Source of the DNA: Elusimicrobiota bacterium
GTDB lineage: Bacteria > Elusimicrobiota > Elusimicrobia > UBA1565
Reading direction: 5' to 3'
Length of the DNA: 64,000 bases
Assembly (NCBI GenBank): GCA_016196755.1
Contig: JACPXC010000004.1
Coordinates: forward strand, 62,001 to 126,000
In this document: positions 45,001-51,969 of the stretch, piece by piece
Layout: every line of letters begins with the position of its first letter
How positions within the stretch are numbered: the first letter of the stretch is position 1
Position numbers and translations under genes: made by a program
Notes under the pieces: generated by a model
Told to the model about the DNA's origin: nothing
The model's input: only the letters and a program-made list of their open reading frames with translations
Database searches by the model: none

Positions 45001-45739
45001 CCGAAGCGTCTAGCGGCGACGGGCGCCCGCTGGGTGAGAGCGCGCGCAGTTGGGCGAAGCCCATCTGGGTATAGAGGCAGTCGGGCCGCGAGACGCCGCC
45101 GCTCAGCATGGCGTCGGCGCGGCCGTCTTGGAGCGCGTCGACGGCGAGCTTCACCGCGTAGAGCGAGGAGGCGCATGCGGCGTCGAGCGTGTAGCCGGCC
45201 CCGCCAAAGCCCATGGCCTGGGCGAGGATGCCGGCGGGCAGGCCGGCCGGCCAGCGCTCGAGCGGCGAGACGGCCCCGGGCTCGGGGAGGGGACGGCCCA
45301 GCGCGGCCGAGAGCTCGCGGGCCAGGTGGCGGCGGCTGTGGGCCGAGAAGCCGTCGGTGGGCAGGGCGATGTTGCCCATGATGACGCCGACCCGACGGCG
45401 GTCGAGCCCGGCGGTGACCGCGTCGCCCCAGGCCTGGCGTCCGGCGTGCAGGGCGAAGTGGAACACCGGGTCGAGGCGCTCGAGCAGGGACGCGTCCAGG
45501 TCGAAGCCGGCCGGGTCGAACTTAAACCCCGACACCAGGCAGGCCTTGGTGGAGTAGACCTTGTCGCGGCCCGGGCGCGGCTCGGCGGCGAAGGCGGCCT
45601 CGCGGCCGAGCAGCCAGCGCCCCGGCGGTACGTCCTCGGCGGCGCAGACCTTGGCCCGGATGTTCGCCCAGTAGGCGTCGAGGGTCAGGGCCTTGGGAAA
45701 GACCCCGCCGATCCCGACGATGGCTACCGGGTCGTTCAT
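39083..45739 (-). CDS. pfaC: PUFA synthase PfaB/PfaC fusion (KS-CLF-AT-DH-DH)
   Basis: The product is 2218 residues. Domains in order: ketosynthase (1-450; Cys189, His323, His363); chain-length-factor-like KS (about 462-900; Cys replaced in AADETSGL, Glu612); PfaB-type acyltransferase (about 980-1300; Ser near 1084 in GYSLGE, and VELGPRNTCSRM); Pro-rich linker (about 1370-1400); four hotdog folds forming two FabA-like dehydratase units (about 1450-2218), with active motifs CHFVDDMVMPG (His near 1735) and AHFYQDPVCPG (near 2117). It elongates and dehydrates the chain to place cis double bonds. AT (pfaB) is fused rather than separate, and no acyltransferase (AGPAT) or thioesterase domain follows. 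The gene starts 2 bases after pfaA and overlaps oleA. Confidence 0.92.
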   Translation of the reverse strand: MNDPVAIVGIGGVFPKALTLDAYWANIRAKVCAAEDVPPGRWLLGREAAFAAEPRPGRDKVYSTKACLVSGFKFDPAGFDLDASLLERLDPVFHFALHAGRQAWGDAVTAGLDRRRVGVIMGNIALPTDGFSAHSRRHLARELSAALGRPLPEPGAVSPLERWPAGLPAGILAQAMGFGGAGYTLDAACASSLYAVKLAVDALQDGRADAMLSGGVSRPDCLYTQMGFAQLRALSPSGRPSPLDASGDGLVVGEGAGLFLLKRLPDALRDGDKVYAVIRGAGLSNDIGGSLLAPDGGGQLRAMRAAYAQAGLKPSDVDLYECHATGTPVGDGVELRSLHELWGDSGWRAGRCALGSVKSNVGHLLTAAGAAGLMKVLLALKEKTLPPSANFERTALGLELESGPFRVQTEPAAWEARGPSSPRRAAVSSFGFGGINAHVIVEEYLPWAAKRRAPKPAPAQRPALALVGMEARFGTLASLREFQEAVLSGSPPADRLMTELGVPPQAYRIPPKELAEMLPQQVLMLQVADAALRDAGALNGDHQRTGVFIGMELDCRTADFHFRWSLPEDLRDASGPALTANRTMGALGGIIASRIAREFKIGGPSFTLAADETSGLRALEAAAAALRRGELDCAVVGAVDLAGDPRAAAAHGALRPFSPTGSVRPFDAEADGCAPGEGAAAVVLKRLDDALRDGDRVYAVLTGLGAASAPEARSAEGYADALGRAYADAGLEPAAVDYLETHGSGVPSEDAAEASALGSFFAGRPAGRALALGSVKPVIGHAGAAAGLASLVKAALALYQEILPPLTLSAPRAELAPFAAGLHAPRAPQPWLRNRTAGPRRAGVSAIGLGGNYVHAVLEQLDPVPVLCERPLERLQPLGARDEALFVVEGDSAPELILASRRLRAWTEEQPAGLGIEALARRWWAQTPAEGHRALAVSFVARDAAELSAQAVSAEKSLLDDPAAPIQGLDRIFYSPEPLGRLGRVAFVFPGSGNQYIGMGLRAFAQWPEVLRRLDGEQGRLKDQFVPELFAPWLLAWPTGWEDGALERLAVDHKAMIFGQVSHGAAMSDLLRSFGVEPSAVIGYSLGETAGLFALRAWTERDAMLERMERSELFVSELAGPCNAARRSWGLAAHEAVDWALGVVDSPEKLVRAATDKMEKVFVLIVNTPKECVVGGARHAVKKLVEGLGGTFLPLQGVTTVHCKVAKEVEVAYRELHLLKTAPPEGVQVYSGAWGRPYPLTSESAADAVTAQALSGVDFPAVISRAYDDGVRVFVELGPRNTCSRMVGKILEGKPHAARSACVRDQDDVSTVLRLLGTLAAERVPMDLGRLYGRPSAAAGHRPPEDGPEPRLIVPVRRPAPVIPKKSAVPPPPPPPPALPAPRPAPARTATAVLERPETAQLTRLFVAAQDAKAAAHAQYLKLSAANAEAQLRLMSLEGSAVIAPAAPAVFMDRKQCLEFAVGKIGAVLGEAFAAADAHPTRVRLPDEPLMLVDRILSVSGEPLSMSFGGVVTEHDIHPGAWYLDGGAIPTCIAVEAGQADLFLSGYLGIDLATKGKAVYRLLDAVVTFHQGLPGPRKVIRYDIRILRFTRQGESWLFFFEFDATVDGAPLLTMRSGCAGFFTEAALAEGKGIVFTELDKRPRAGRLPADWKELAPMGLASYDDAAVTALRRGDLAAAFGPAFAAIESPLRLPGETGRMKLLDRVLSLDPKGGRWALGLIRGEADIQPDDWFITCHFVDDMVMPGTLMYECCMHTLRVFLMRLGWVKGGAGRFEPVPGVKSQLKCRGQVLASTKKVVYEISIKELGYGPEPYALADALMYADGKPIVLISDMSCRLAGATRAEVESLWTEKAPVATPKALFDSESIVAFAVGKPSEAFGEPYKLFDEGRVIARLPGPPYKFLDRITAIRGCKPFVLEAGGDIVAEYDVPPDAWYFGANRQRSMPFGVLLEVALQPCGWLAAYLGSALRSEADLSFRNLGGKAVLQSEVFPDAGTLTTRIKITRVSQSVGMIIQNYDMDVRAGGRQVYKGDTYFGFFSKEALSDQKGILGVTPFDPGPSAARGPGMLADGPGEPLALPLKELRMLDSVTVFDRAGGPRGLGFLRGTKRVDPAEWFFKAHFYQDPVCPGSLGLESFQQLLKVAARERWGAGAGRFTPMALGVPHEWVYRGQISPRNKLVTVEAAITAVDDASRTLTADGFLSVDGLLIYQMKGFTLSVAA

Positions 45740-45741
45740 GC

Positions 45742-48700
45742 TCAGGCCGCGGACGGGGCCTTGCGGAAGGCCGAGGCCAGCGCCGCGTCGATGGTATGCT
45801 CGGAGCCCTCGAGGCGGGCCACCAGCGCGCCCGACGCGTCGAGGAAGTCGGCGTCGGCCGAGGCGGACTGGCCGTTGTTGCGCGTGACCCGCAGGATGAC
45901 GCGCAGGCCGTCCTTCGGGAAGTCCCGGAACTGGCTGTAGCGGCCGAGGTAGGACGGCAGGCAGGGCGCGCCCGCGCGCTCCACGCTCCAGAGGATGGCG
46001 GCCTGGAAGGCGCAGTCCAGCGCCAGCGGGTCGGCCAGCCAGGAGGAGCGCAGCGGGTTCTTCTGCCAGGCCGACGGGACCGGCGCGGCCTTGACCGTCA
46101 GCGCGATGCCGGCGTCGCCGCAGCCGTCCACCGTCTCGATGCCTTGGAAGTCGGGGCCGTGGAAGAGCACCTCGGCGTAGGCTTGGCGCGCGTCGCGCGG
46201 GTACTTCGCCAGCGCCGGAGCCGGGTGCGGGGCAGGCGCCTCGGGACGGCGGCCGAGCAGAACGGCGCCGCGGGCGTGGACGACGCCGCCGTCGCCCTGA
46301 AGCTCGACCGGCACGCGGTAGAGCCCGCCTTCCTTGGAGGCCTTGCCGGCGGCGGCGCGCACGACGCGCGGCGCGCCGTCGAGGATGACGCCCTTGAGGA
46401 CGCGCAGGTCGGACATCCCGCAGAAGTCGAGGCCGGGATGGGCGTGCATGGCGCCGTGGGCCAGCCACTCGACCATCATCGCCAGCGGCAGGACGGGCTT
46501 GCCGTTGATGCGGTGCGAGTCGAGGAACGGATGTCCGGCCAGGTCGAGGGCGCGCTCGAACGACGGCGTGAGCTTGGCGGGCTCCTTCGCCACCGCTCTA
46601 TCGGCAGCTGTCGCCAGCTTCGAGCCCGTGACGACGGTCTCGACGCCGCGCGATGAGAGCTCGGCGACGAGGTGCAGTCCCCCCTCGCGCAGGGGCAGGA
46701 GGCCGACGCCCTCGCCCTCGAATATCTTCTTGAGCGTGGGCGTGACCATCCCGCCTTCCCACGGTCCCCAGTTGATGGAGACCACGCGGCAGGACGGCAG
46801 GCGGCGCGAGAGGCTCTGGGCCGCCTTGTTGAGCGCCTCGTTGGCCATCGCGTAGTCGGACTGCCCGATGCGGCCGTAGCGGCCGGTCACCGACGAGAAC
46901 AACGCGACGGCGCGCAGGTCCTCGAGCTTGAGCGCGCCGAGGAGGTGCCTCAGGCTGGCCACCTTGGTGTCGAAGACCACGTCGAACATCTCGGCGGTCT
47001 TCTCCTCGATGAGGCGGTCTGCCAAGGCTCCCGCGCCGTGCACCAGCGCGCGAACCGGTCCCGGCAGGCCGGAGAGCGCCGCGCGCACCGAGGCGGCGTC
47101 GCGAAGGTCGGCGGAACGATAGAGGACCTGAGCGCCGGCGGCCTCGAAGCGGGCGAGGTTGGCGGCCAGCTCGCGGTTGGCCAAGAGGCGCCGGTAGGAC
47201 TCCTCGATGGCCTTCGGCGTGGGCTTGCCGTCGAGGTGCTTGGCCACCGCCTTCTTGAGCTCGGCCTCGCCGAAGAGGGACTTGAGCCAGTCGGGCTCGG
47301 GGGTGGGTGCTGCGGTGCGGCCGAGGACGACGAGGGTCGGCCGGACGGCCTCGGCCAGGGCCAGAGCGGCCTCGGCGGTGACGCCGCGCGCGCCGCCGGT
47401 GACGACGACGACGTCGCCGGCCGAGAGCGCCAGGACGCCGGAAACCGCGGGTTCGGCGACGGTGTCGAGCACGCGGCGGCCGTCGGCGGCCAGGCCGATC
47501 TCGGCGGGGCCGGAGAGGTTGAGCTCGGCGGCCAGCTCGCCGGCCAAGGCGTCCGCGTCGGTCCAGGCGCGGTCGGCGTCGATGGCCTTGCAGCGCAGTT
47601 CGGGCCACTCGAGGCGGGCGGTCTTGGCCAGGCCGGCCAGCGCCCCGGAGAGCGGGTCGGCCTGCGGGGCCAGGGAACCCAGGCCGAACGCGCCGTCGAG
47701 GCGCGAGACCGCGGCGAACACCGCGCCGGGGTTCTTGCGCAAAGCCGGCGCGGCCGCGCGCAAGAGGGTGAAGGAGTCCTTGAGCCGGTTCTCGGAGGAG
47801 ACGTCCCACAGGCCCTTGTCGTCGAGCTCGGCGCTGGGCGCCAGCAGGACGAGCCCGCCCAGCGCGGCCGGGACCTTGGGCAGCGTGCCCGGCGGCACCA
47901 GGACCGGGGCATGGCCTTCCGTCTCGAGCCGTCGGACCAGCGCGCGGGCCAGCACGGAGCCGTCGTCCTGCACCCAGAGGGTCGAGCCGGCGGCCAGCGG
48001 GGCCGGTCGGCGCGGTTCGTCGCCCAGCGGGACCGCGGTGAGGACGGAGCGTTCGATGACCGTTCGTCCGGCCGGCGCGGCGGCGGCGGGAACCGGCGCC
48101 GGGGCGGCGGGCTCCGCCGCCGGGGCTCCAGACATGAAGGCGATTATCTGGCGCAGGGTGCGCAGGGTGCCCACGTGCTGGGAGCCCACGGTCGGGGCGT
48201 CGGGCAGCCTGTCCTTCAACGCGGCGAGGATCTCGACGCGCTTGATGGAGTCGATTCCGAGGTCGGACTCGAGGCCCATGTCGAGGCTCAGGGTCTCGGG
48301 CGGATAGCCCGTCTTCTCGGCCACTACGGCGATCAAGGCGTCCGCCACCGCGGAGGAAGCGGGGGCCGCCGCCGGCGCGGTCACGGGAGCATTCACCCCC
48401 ATGAAGTCGATGATCTGGCGCAGGGTGCGGAGGGTTCCCACGTGCTGCGGGCCGACCACCGGGGCGTCGGGCAGCTTGTCCTTGAGCGCGGCGAGGATCT
48501 CGACGCGCTTGATCGAGTCGATTCCGAGGTCGGACTCGAGGCCCATGTCGAGGCTCAGGGTCTCGGGCGGGTAGCCGGTCTTCTCGGCCACCACGGCGAT
48601 CAAGACCGAGGCGAGCTCGGAGGAGGCGGGAACAGCCGCGGGGACAGGGGCGGCGGCCGGGGCGGCGGACATGAAGTCGATGATCTGGCGCAGGGTCCGG

Positions 48701-51700
48701 AGCGTGCCGATGTGCTGGGGGCCGACCACCGGCGCGTTCGGCAGCTTGTCCTTGAGGGCGGCGAGGATCTCGACGCGCTTGATGGAGTCGATGCCGAGGT
48801 CGGACTCGAGGCCCATGTCGAGGCTGAGCGTCTCGGCCGGGTAGCCGGTCTTCTCGGCCACCACGGCGATGAGGACCGGGGCGATGTCGGATTCCGGCCG
48901 CGCCGGGATCGGCATCGGAACGACCGGCGCAGGGGCGGGCGCCGCGACGAAGGCAATAGGCGCTGGAACGACGCCCCCGCGGTTTTGCTGTTCGATCAGC
49001 GCCAGCAAAGTGCGCTGGGTGGTCTCCTGGTTTTCAAGGAACTGGCGGTGCAGAGAGGAGGTCTGCTCCTGGAGCCGCTGGAGAGCGGCGATGCCGTCTT
49101 GAGCCAACGACGGTGCCGCTGGAGCGGCGACCGGCGCCGGGGTCGGAGCGGCCGTCGTCATCCGAGGCTGAGCGGGCATGGGGATGTCGCGCTTCGCGTT
49201 GATGGGAGTGGCGCCTGTCAGCGGGACGGAGGCGCGCGACTTCTTGACCGTCAGCAGGTCTTTTACGCCCGCTTCGCCGTCTTCCCACGGCGTAAGGTCG
49301 ATGGGCAGTCCGGAGGCGGCCAGCTGGGCCAGGGCCTTGGCCAGGTCGTGGACGCCGCGGCCGCGGCCGTGGGAGGCGTCGAGCGCCAGCGCCTCGTGCG
49401 GGCGCTGGCCGAGGATGGCCTTCACGAGCCCGGTCAGGCGTCCGCCGGGGCCGACCTCGAGGAAGACGCGCGCGCCGGCCTCGTGCATGGCGGTCACTTC
49501 GGCCAGGAACTCGACCGGGGCGGCCAGCTGGCCGGCGAGCAGGTCCTTGGCCGCGGCCGGGGCGTCGGGGTAGGGCTTGGCCGTGGTGTTGGCGTAGACC
49601 GGGAAGCGTCCGGCGTTGAGCGGCAGGGGCTCGAGCCCGGCGCGCAGCGGGGTCTTGGCGTCGGCGACGAGCGGGCTGTGGAACGCGGCGGCCACCGGCA
49701 ACGCGGTGGAGCGGATGCCGCGCGCGCCGAGGGCGGCGGCGGCGCGCTCGATGGCGGGACGGGAGCCCGAGAGCACGGCCTGCTCGGGGGCGTTCTTGTT
49801 GGCGAGGACTACGTCGAGCCGCTCGTCGCGGATCAGCGCCTCGATCGCGGCCAGCGGAGCCAAGGCGGCCAGCATCGTCCCCTTGTCCCCCCCGCCGGCG
49901 GCCATGAGCCGGCCGCGCAGGCGGGACAGGCGCAGGAGGTCGTCGGGCGAGAGCCGGCCCGCCGCGCAGAGCGCGGTCAGCTCGCCGTAGCTGTGGCCGG
50001 CGGCCATGTCGGGCTTGAGGCCGAAGCGCTTGAGGACGCCCAAGGCGCCGAGGCTGACCGTGCCGATGGCGGGCTGGGCCATGTCGGTGGCGCGCAGGGC
50101 GGCCTCGTGGGCGTCGCGCTTGGGCTGGGTGAAAACGGGCTGGGGATAGACCGCGTCGCTCAGGCGCTCGCCGAGGGCGGCGTCGGCGGCGGCCAGGGCG
50201 TCGAGCATCTCGGGGAACTGGCAGGCCAGGTCGCGGCCCATACCGACGTACTGCGAGCCTTGCCCCGGGAACAGGACGGCCAGGGAGCCCGCCGGCGCGC
50301 CGGAGCGGATGTAGACGCCCTCGGCCTTGGACCACGACGAGAGGATGGCGTCGAAGCGCTCCTTGCCGGCCTTGTCCTTCTCGACGACGGCGACCAGGCG
50401 CCACGGGGCCGAGCGGTCGAAGGTCTTGCGCGACTGCGTGGCCTTCAGGCGCAGTTCGTTCCAGGTCAGGCCGGCCGCGAATGGCTTGAGCGCGGTCTTC
50501 AAGGACGCCTCGTCGGGGCCCGAGAACGCCAGGAGCTCGACGGAGCCGTCCCAGTCGACCTCGGTCTTGGCGGCGACGTGCTCCTCGAGCACGGCGTGGA
50601 AGTTCGAGCCGCCGAAGCCGAAGGCGGAGACCGCGGCGCGGCGCGGGTGGCCGGCGGGCGGCAGCCAGGGCCGCTTCTCGGTGTTGACGTAGAGCGGCAG
50701 GTCTCCGGAGGCCAGCTCGGGCAGGGGCTCGCCGACCTTGATCGTGGGCGGCAGGACCTTGTGCTTGAGGGCCATCACGGCCTTGATGAGGCCGGCCGAG
50801 CCTGCGGCGGCCTTGGTGTGGCCGATATTGGACTTGACCGAGCCCAGGGCGGCCCAGGTGCCGGTGGGGCGCGCCGCGCGGTAGACCTCGGCCAGCGCGC
50901 GCACCTCGGCGGCGTCGCCGGCCTTGGTGCCGGTGCCGTGCGCCTCGACGAGCTCGATGGTGTCCGGTGTGACGCCGGAGAGCTCGTAGGCGGCGGTCAG
51001 CGCCTTGACCTGGCCTTCCGCGCTCGGCGCGTAGATGGCCTTGCCGCGCCCGTCGGAGGAGGAGCCGATGCCCTTGAGCACGGCGTAGATGCGGTCGCCG
51101 TCGCGCTCGGCGTCGGCCAGGCGCTTGAGGACGACCATGCCCAGGCCCTCGCCGAGGATGGTGCCGTCGCCCGCGGCGTCGAACGGCTTGCTGTTGCCGG
51201 TGGGCGAGAGCGCGGGGGTCTTCGAGAAGCACATGTACATGAAGATGTCGTTGAAGGTGTCGACGCCGCCGGTGATGACCATGTCGGCGCGTCCGTTGGC
51301 CAGCTCCAGGCCCGCCATGTGCGCGGCGCTCAAGGAGCTGGCGCAGGCCGCGTCGACGACGCAGTTGGTGCCTCCGAGGTCGAGGCGGTTGGCGATGCGC
51401 CCGGCTACGACGTTGCCGAGCAGGCCCGGGAAGGAGTTCTCCTGCCAGTCGACGTAGGAGTCGGCGATGCGCTTGACCACGGCCTCGGCCACCGGCCCTT
51501 CGATGCCGGCCTCTTTGAGCGCCCGGCGCCAGATCGGATGGCCGAGCCGCGCGCCGAGCGGGATCGCGGTCTCGAGCGTCCCGGTGACGCCGAGGATGAC
51601 GCTGATGCGGCGGCGCTCGAACTGGCGCTCGGGGCCGTAGCCGGCGTCGCGCATGGCGGCCTGGGCGGCGACCAGGCCCAGCAGCTGGGCGGGGTCGGTG

Positions 51701-51969
51701 GCGGGGATGTTGTTGGGCGTGATGCCGAACTCGGCGGGGTCGAAGTCCACCGGCGAGAGGAAGCCCCCGCGGCGGCCGTAGGTGCGGTCCGGCGACTTGG
51801 GGTCCTGGTCGTAGTACTCCTGCAGGCTCCAGTGCGAGGGCGGGACCTCGGTGATGCCGTCGACGCGCTCCTTGATGTTCGACCAGTACTCTTTGACCCC
51901 GCCGGCCTTCGGGAAAAGGCAGCCGATGCCGATGATGGCCAGGGGAGTCGGTCGCGGGGTCGGGTTCAT
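45742..51969 (-). CDS. pfaA: PUFA synthase PfaA (KS-MAT-ACPx3-KR-DH)
   Basis: The product is 2075 residues. Domains: ketosynthase (about 8-465; Cys209, His344, His384); malonyl acyltransferase (about 563-870; Ser660 in GHSYGE); Ala/Pro-rich linker; three tandem acyl-carrier domains with LGIDSIKRVE (Ser near 1060, 1150 and 1238); ketoreductase (about 1500-1760; VVTGGARGV and SDYAMANEALNK); a C-terminal PKS-type dehydratase (about 1790-2075; HRINGKPVLP His motif and DPLALDCAFQ Asp motif). It carries the growing chain and reduces the keto group. The carrier serines need a phosphopantetheinyl transferase, not encoded nearby. ATG 51969 overlaps the pfaD stop (ATGA). Confidence 0.95.
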   Translation of the reverse strand: MNPTPRPTPLAIIGIGCLFPKAGGVKEYWSNIKERVDGITEVPPSHWSLQEYYDQDPKSPDRTYGRRGGFLSPVDFDPAEFGITPNNIPATDPAQLLGLVAAQAAMRDAGYGPERQFERRRISVILGVTGTLETAIPLGARLGHPIWRRALKEAGIEGPVAEAVVKRIADSYVDWQENSFPGLLGNVVAGRIANRLDLGGTNCVVDAACASSLSAAHMAGLELANGRADMVITGGVDTFNDIFMYMCFSKTPALSPTGNSKPFDAAGDGTILGEGLGMVVLKRLADAERDGDRIYAVLKGIGSSSDGRGKAIYAPSAEGQVKALTAAYELSGVTPDTIELVEAHGTGTKAGDAAEVRALAEVYRAARPTGTWAALGSVKSNIGHTKAAAGSAGLIKAVMALKHKVLPPTIKVGEPLPELASGDLPLYVNTEKRPWLPPAGHPRRAAVSAFGFGGSNFHAVLEEHVAAKTEVDWDGSVELLAFSGPDEASLKTALKPFAAGLTWNELRLKATQSRKTFDRSAPWRLVAVVEKDKAGKERFDAILSSWSKAEGVYIRSGAPAGSLAVLFPGQGSQYVGMGRDLACQFPEMLDALAAADAALGERLSDAVYPQPVFTQPKRDAHEAALRATDMAQPAIGTVSLGALGVLKRFGLKPDMAAGHSYGELTALCAAGRLSPDDLLRLSRLRGRLMAAGGGDKGTMLAALAPLAAIEALIRDERLDVVLANKNAPEQAVLSGSRPAIERAAAALGARGIRSTALPVAAAFHSPLVADAKTPLRAGLEPLPLNAGRFPVYANTTAKPYPDAPAAAKDLLAGQLAAPVEFLAEVTAMHEAGARVFLEVGPGGRLTGLVKAILGQRPHEALALDASHGRGRGVHDLAKALAQLAASGLPIDLTPWEDGEAGVKDLLTVKKSRASVPLTGATPINAKRDIPMPAQPRMTTAAPTPAPVAAPAAPSLAQDGIAALQRLQEQTSSLHRQFLENQETTQRTLLALIEQQNRGGVVPAPIAFVAAPAPAPVVPMPIPARPESDIAPVLIAVVAEKTGYPAETLSLDMGLESDLGIDSIKRVEILAALKDKLPNAPVVGPQHIGTLRTLRQIIDFMSAAPAAAPVPAAVPASSELASVLIAVVAEKTGYPPETLSLDMGLESDLGIDSIKRVEILAALKDKLPDAPVVGPQHVGTLRTLRQIIDFMGVNAPVTAPAAAPASSAVADALIAVVAEKTGYPPETLSLDMGLESDLGIDSIKRVEILAALKDRLPDAPTVGSQHVGTLRTLRQIIAFMSGAPAAEPAAPAPVPAAAAPAGRTVIERSVLTAVPLGDEPRRPAPLAAGSTLWVQDDGSVLARALVRRLETEGHAPVLVPPGTLPKVPAALGGLVLLAPSAELDDKGLWDVSSENRLKDSFTLLRAAAPALRKNPGAVFAAVSRLDGAFGLGSLAPQADPLSGALAGLAKTARLEWPELRCKAIDADRAWTDADALAGELAAELNLSGPAEIGLAADGRRVLDTVAEPAVSGVLALSAGDVVVVTGGARGVTAEAALALAEAVRPTLVVLGRTAAPTPEPDWLKSLFGEAELKKAVAKHLDGKPTPKAIEESYRRLLANRELAANLARFEAAGAQVLYRSADLRDAASVRAALSGLPGPVRALVHGAGALADRLIEEKTAEMFDVVFDTKVASLRHLLGALKLEDLRAVALFSSVTGRYGRIGQSDYAMANEALNKAAQSLSRRLPSCRVVSINWGPWEGGMVTPTLKKIFEGEGVGLLPLREGGLHLVAELSSRGVETVVTGSKLATAADRAVAKEPAKLTPSFERALDLAGHPFLDSHRINGKPVLPLAMMVEWLAHGAMHAHPGLDFCGMSDLRVLKGVILDGAPRVVRAAAGKASKEGGLYRVPVELQGDGGVVHARGAVLLGRRPEAPAPHPAPALAKYPRDARQAYAEVLFHGPDFQGIETVDGCGDAGIALTVKAAPVPSAWQKNPLRSSWLADPLALDCAFQAAILWSVERAGAPCLPSYLGRYSQFRDFPKDGLRVILRVTRNNGQSASADADFLDASGALVARLEGSEHTIDAALASAFRKAPSAA
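48130..48860. repeat. three near-identical tandem ACP-coding repeats
   Basis: Three copies of an about 265-bp unit, each encoding an acyl-carrier domain and its Ala/Pro linker, follow one another. Long identical tracts surround GLESDLGIDSIKRVEILAAL. Such arrays can expand or contract by recombination. Confidence 0.85.

Noticed and set aside
45740-46468. Extension of the pfaBC frame upstream into pfaA
   Set aside because: The extra 243 residues are pfaA read out of frame (Arg/Pro-rich). The KS domain begins at the ATG 45739.
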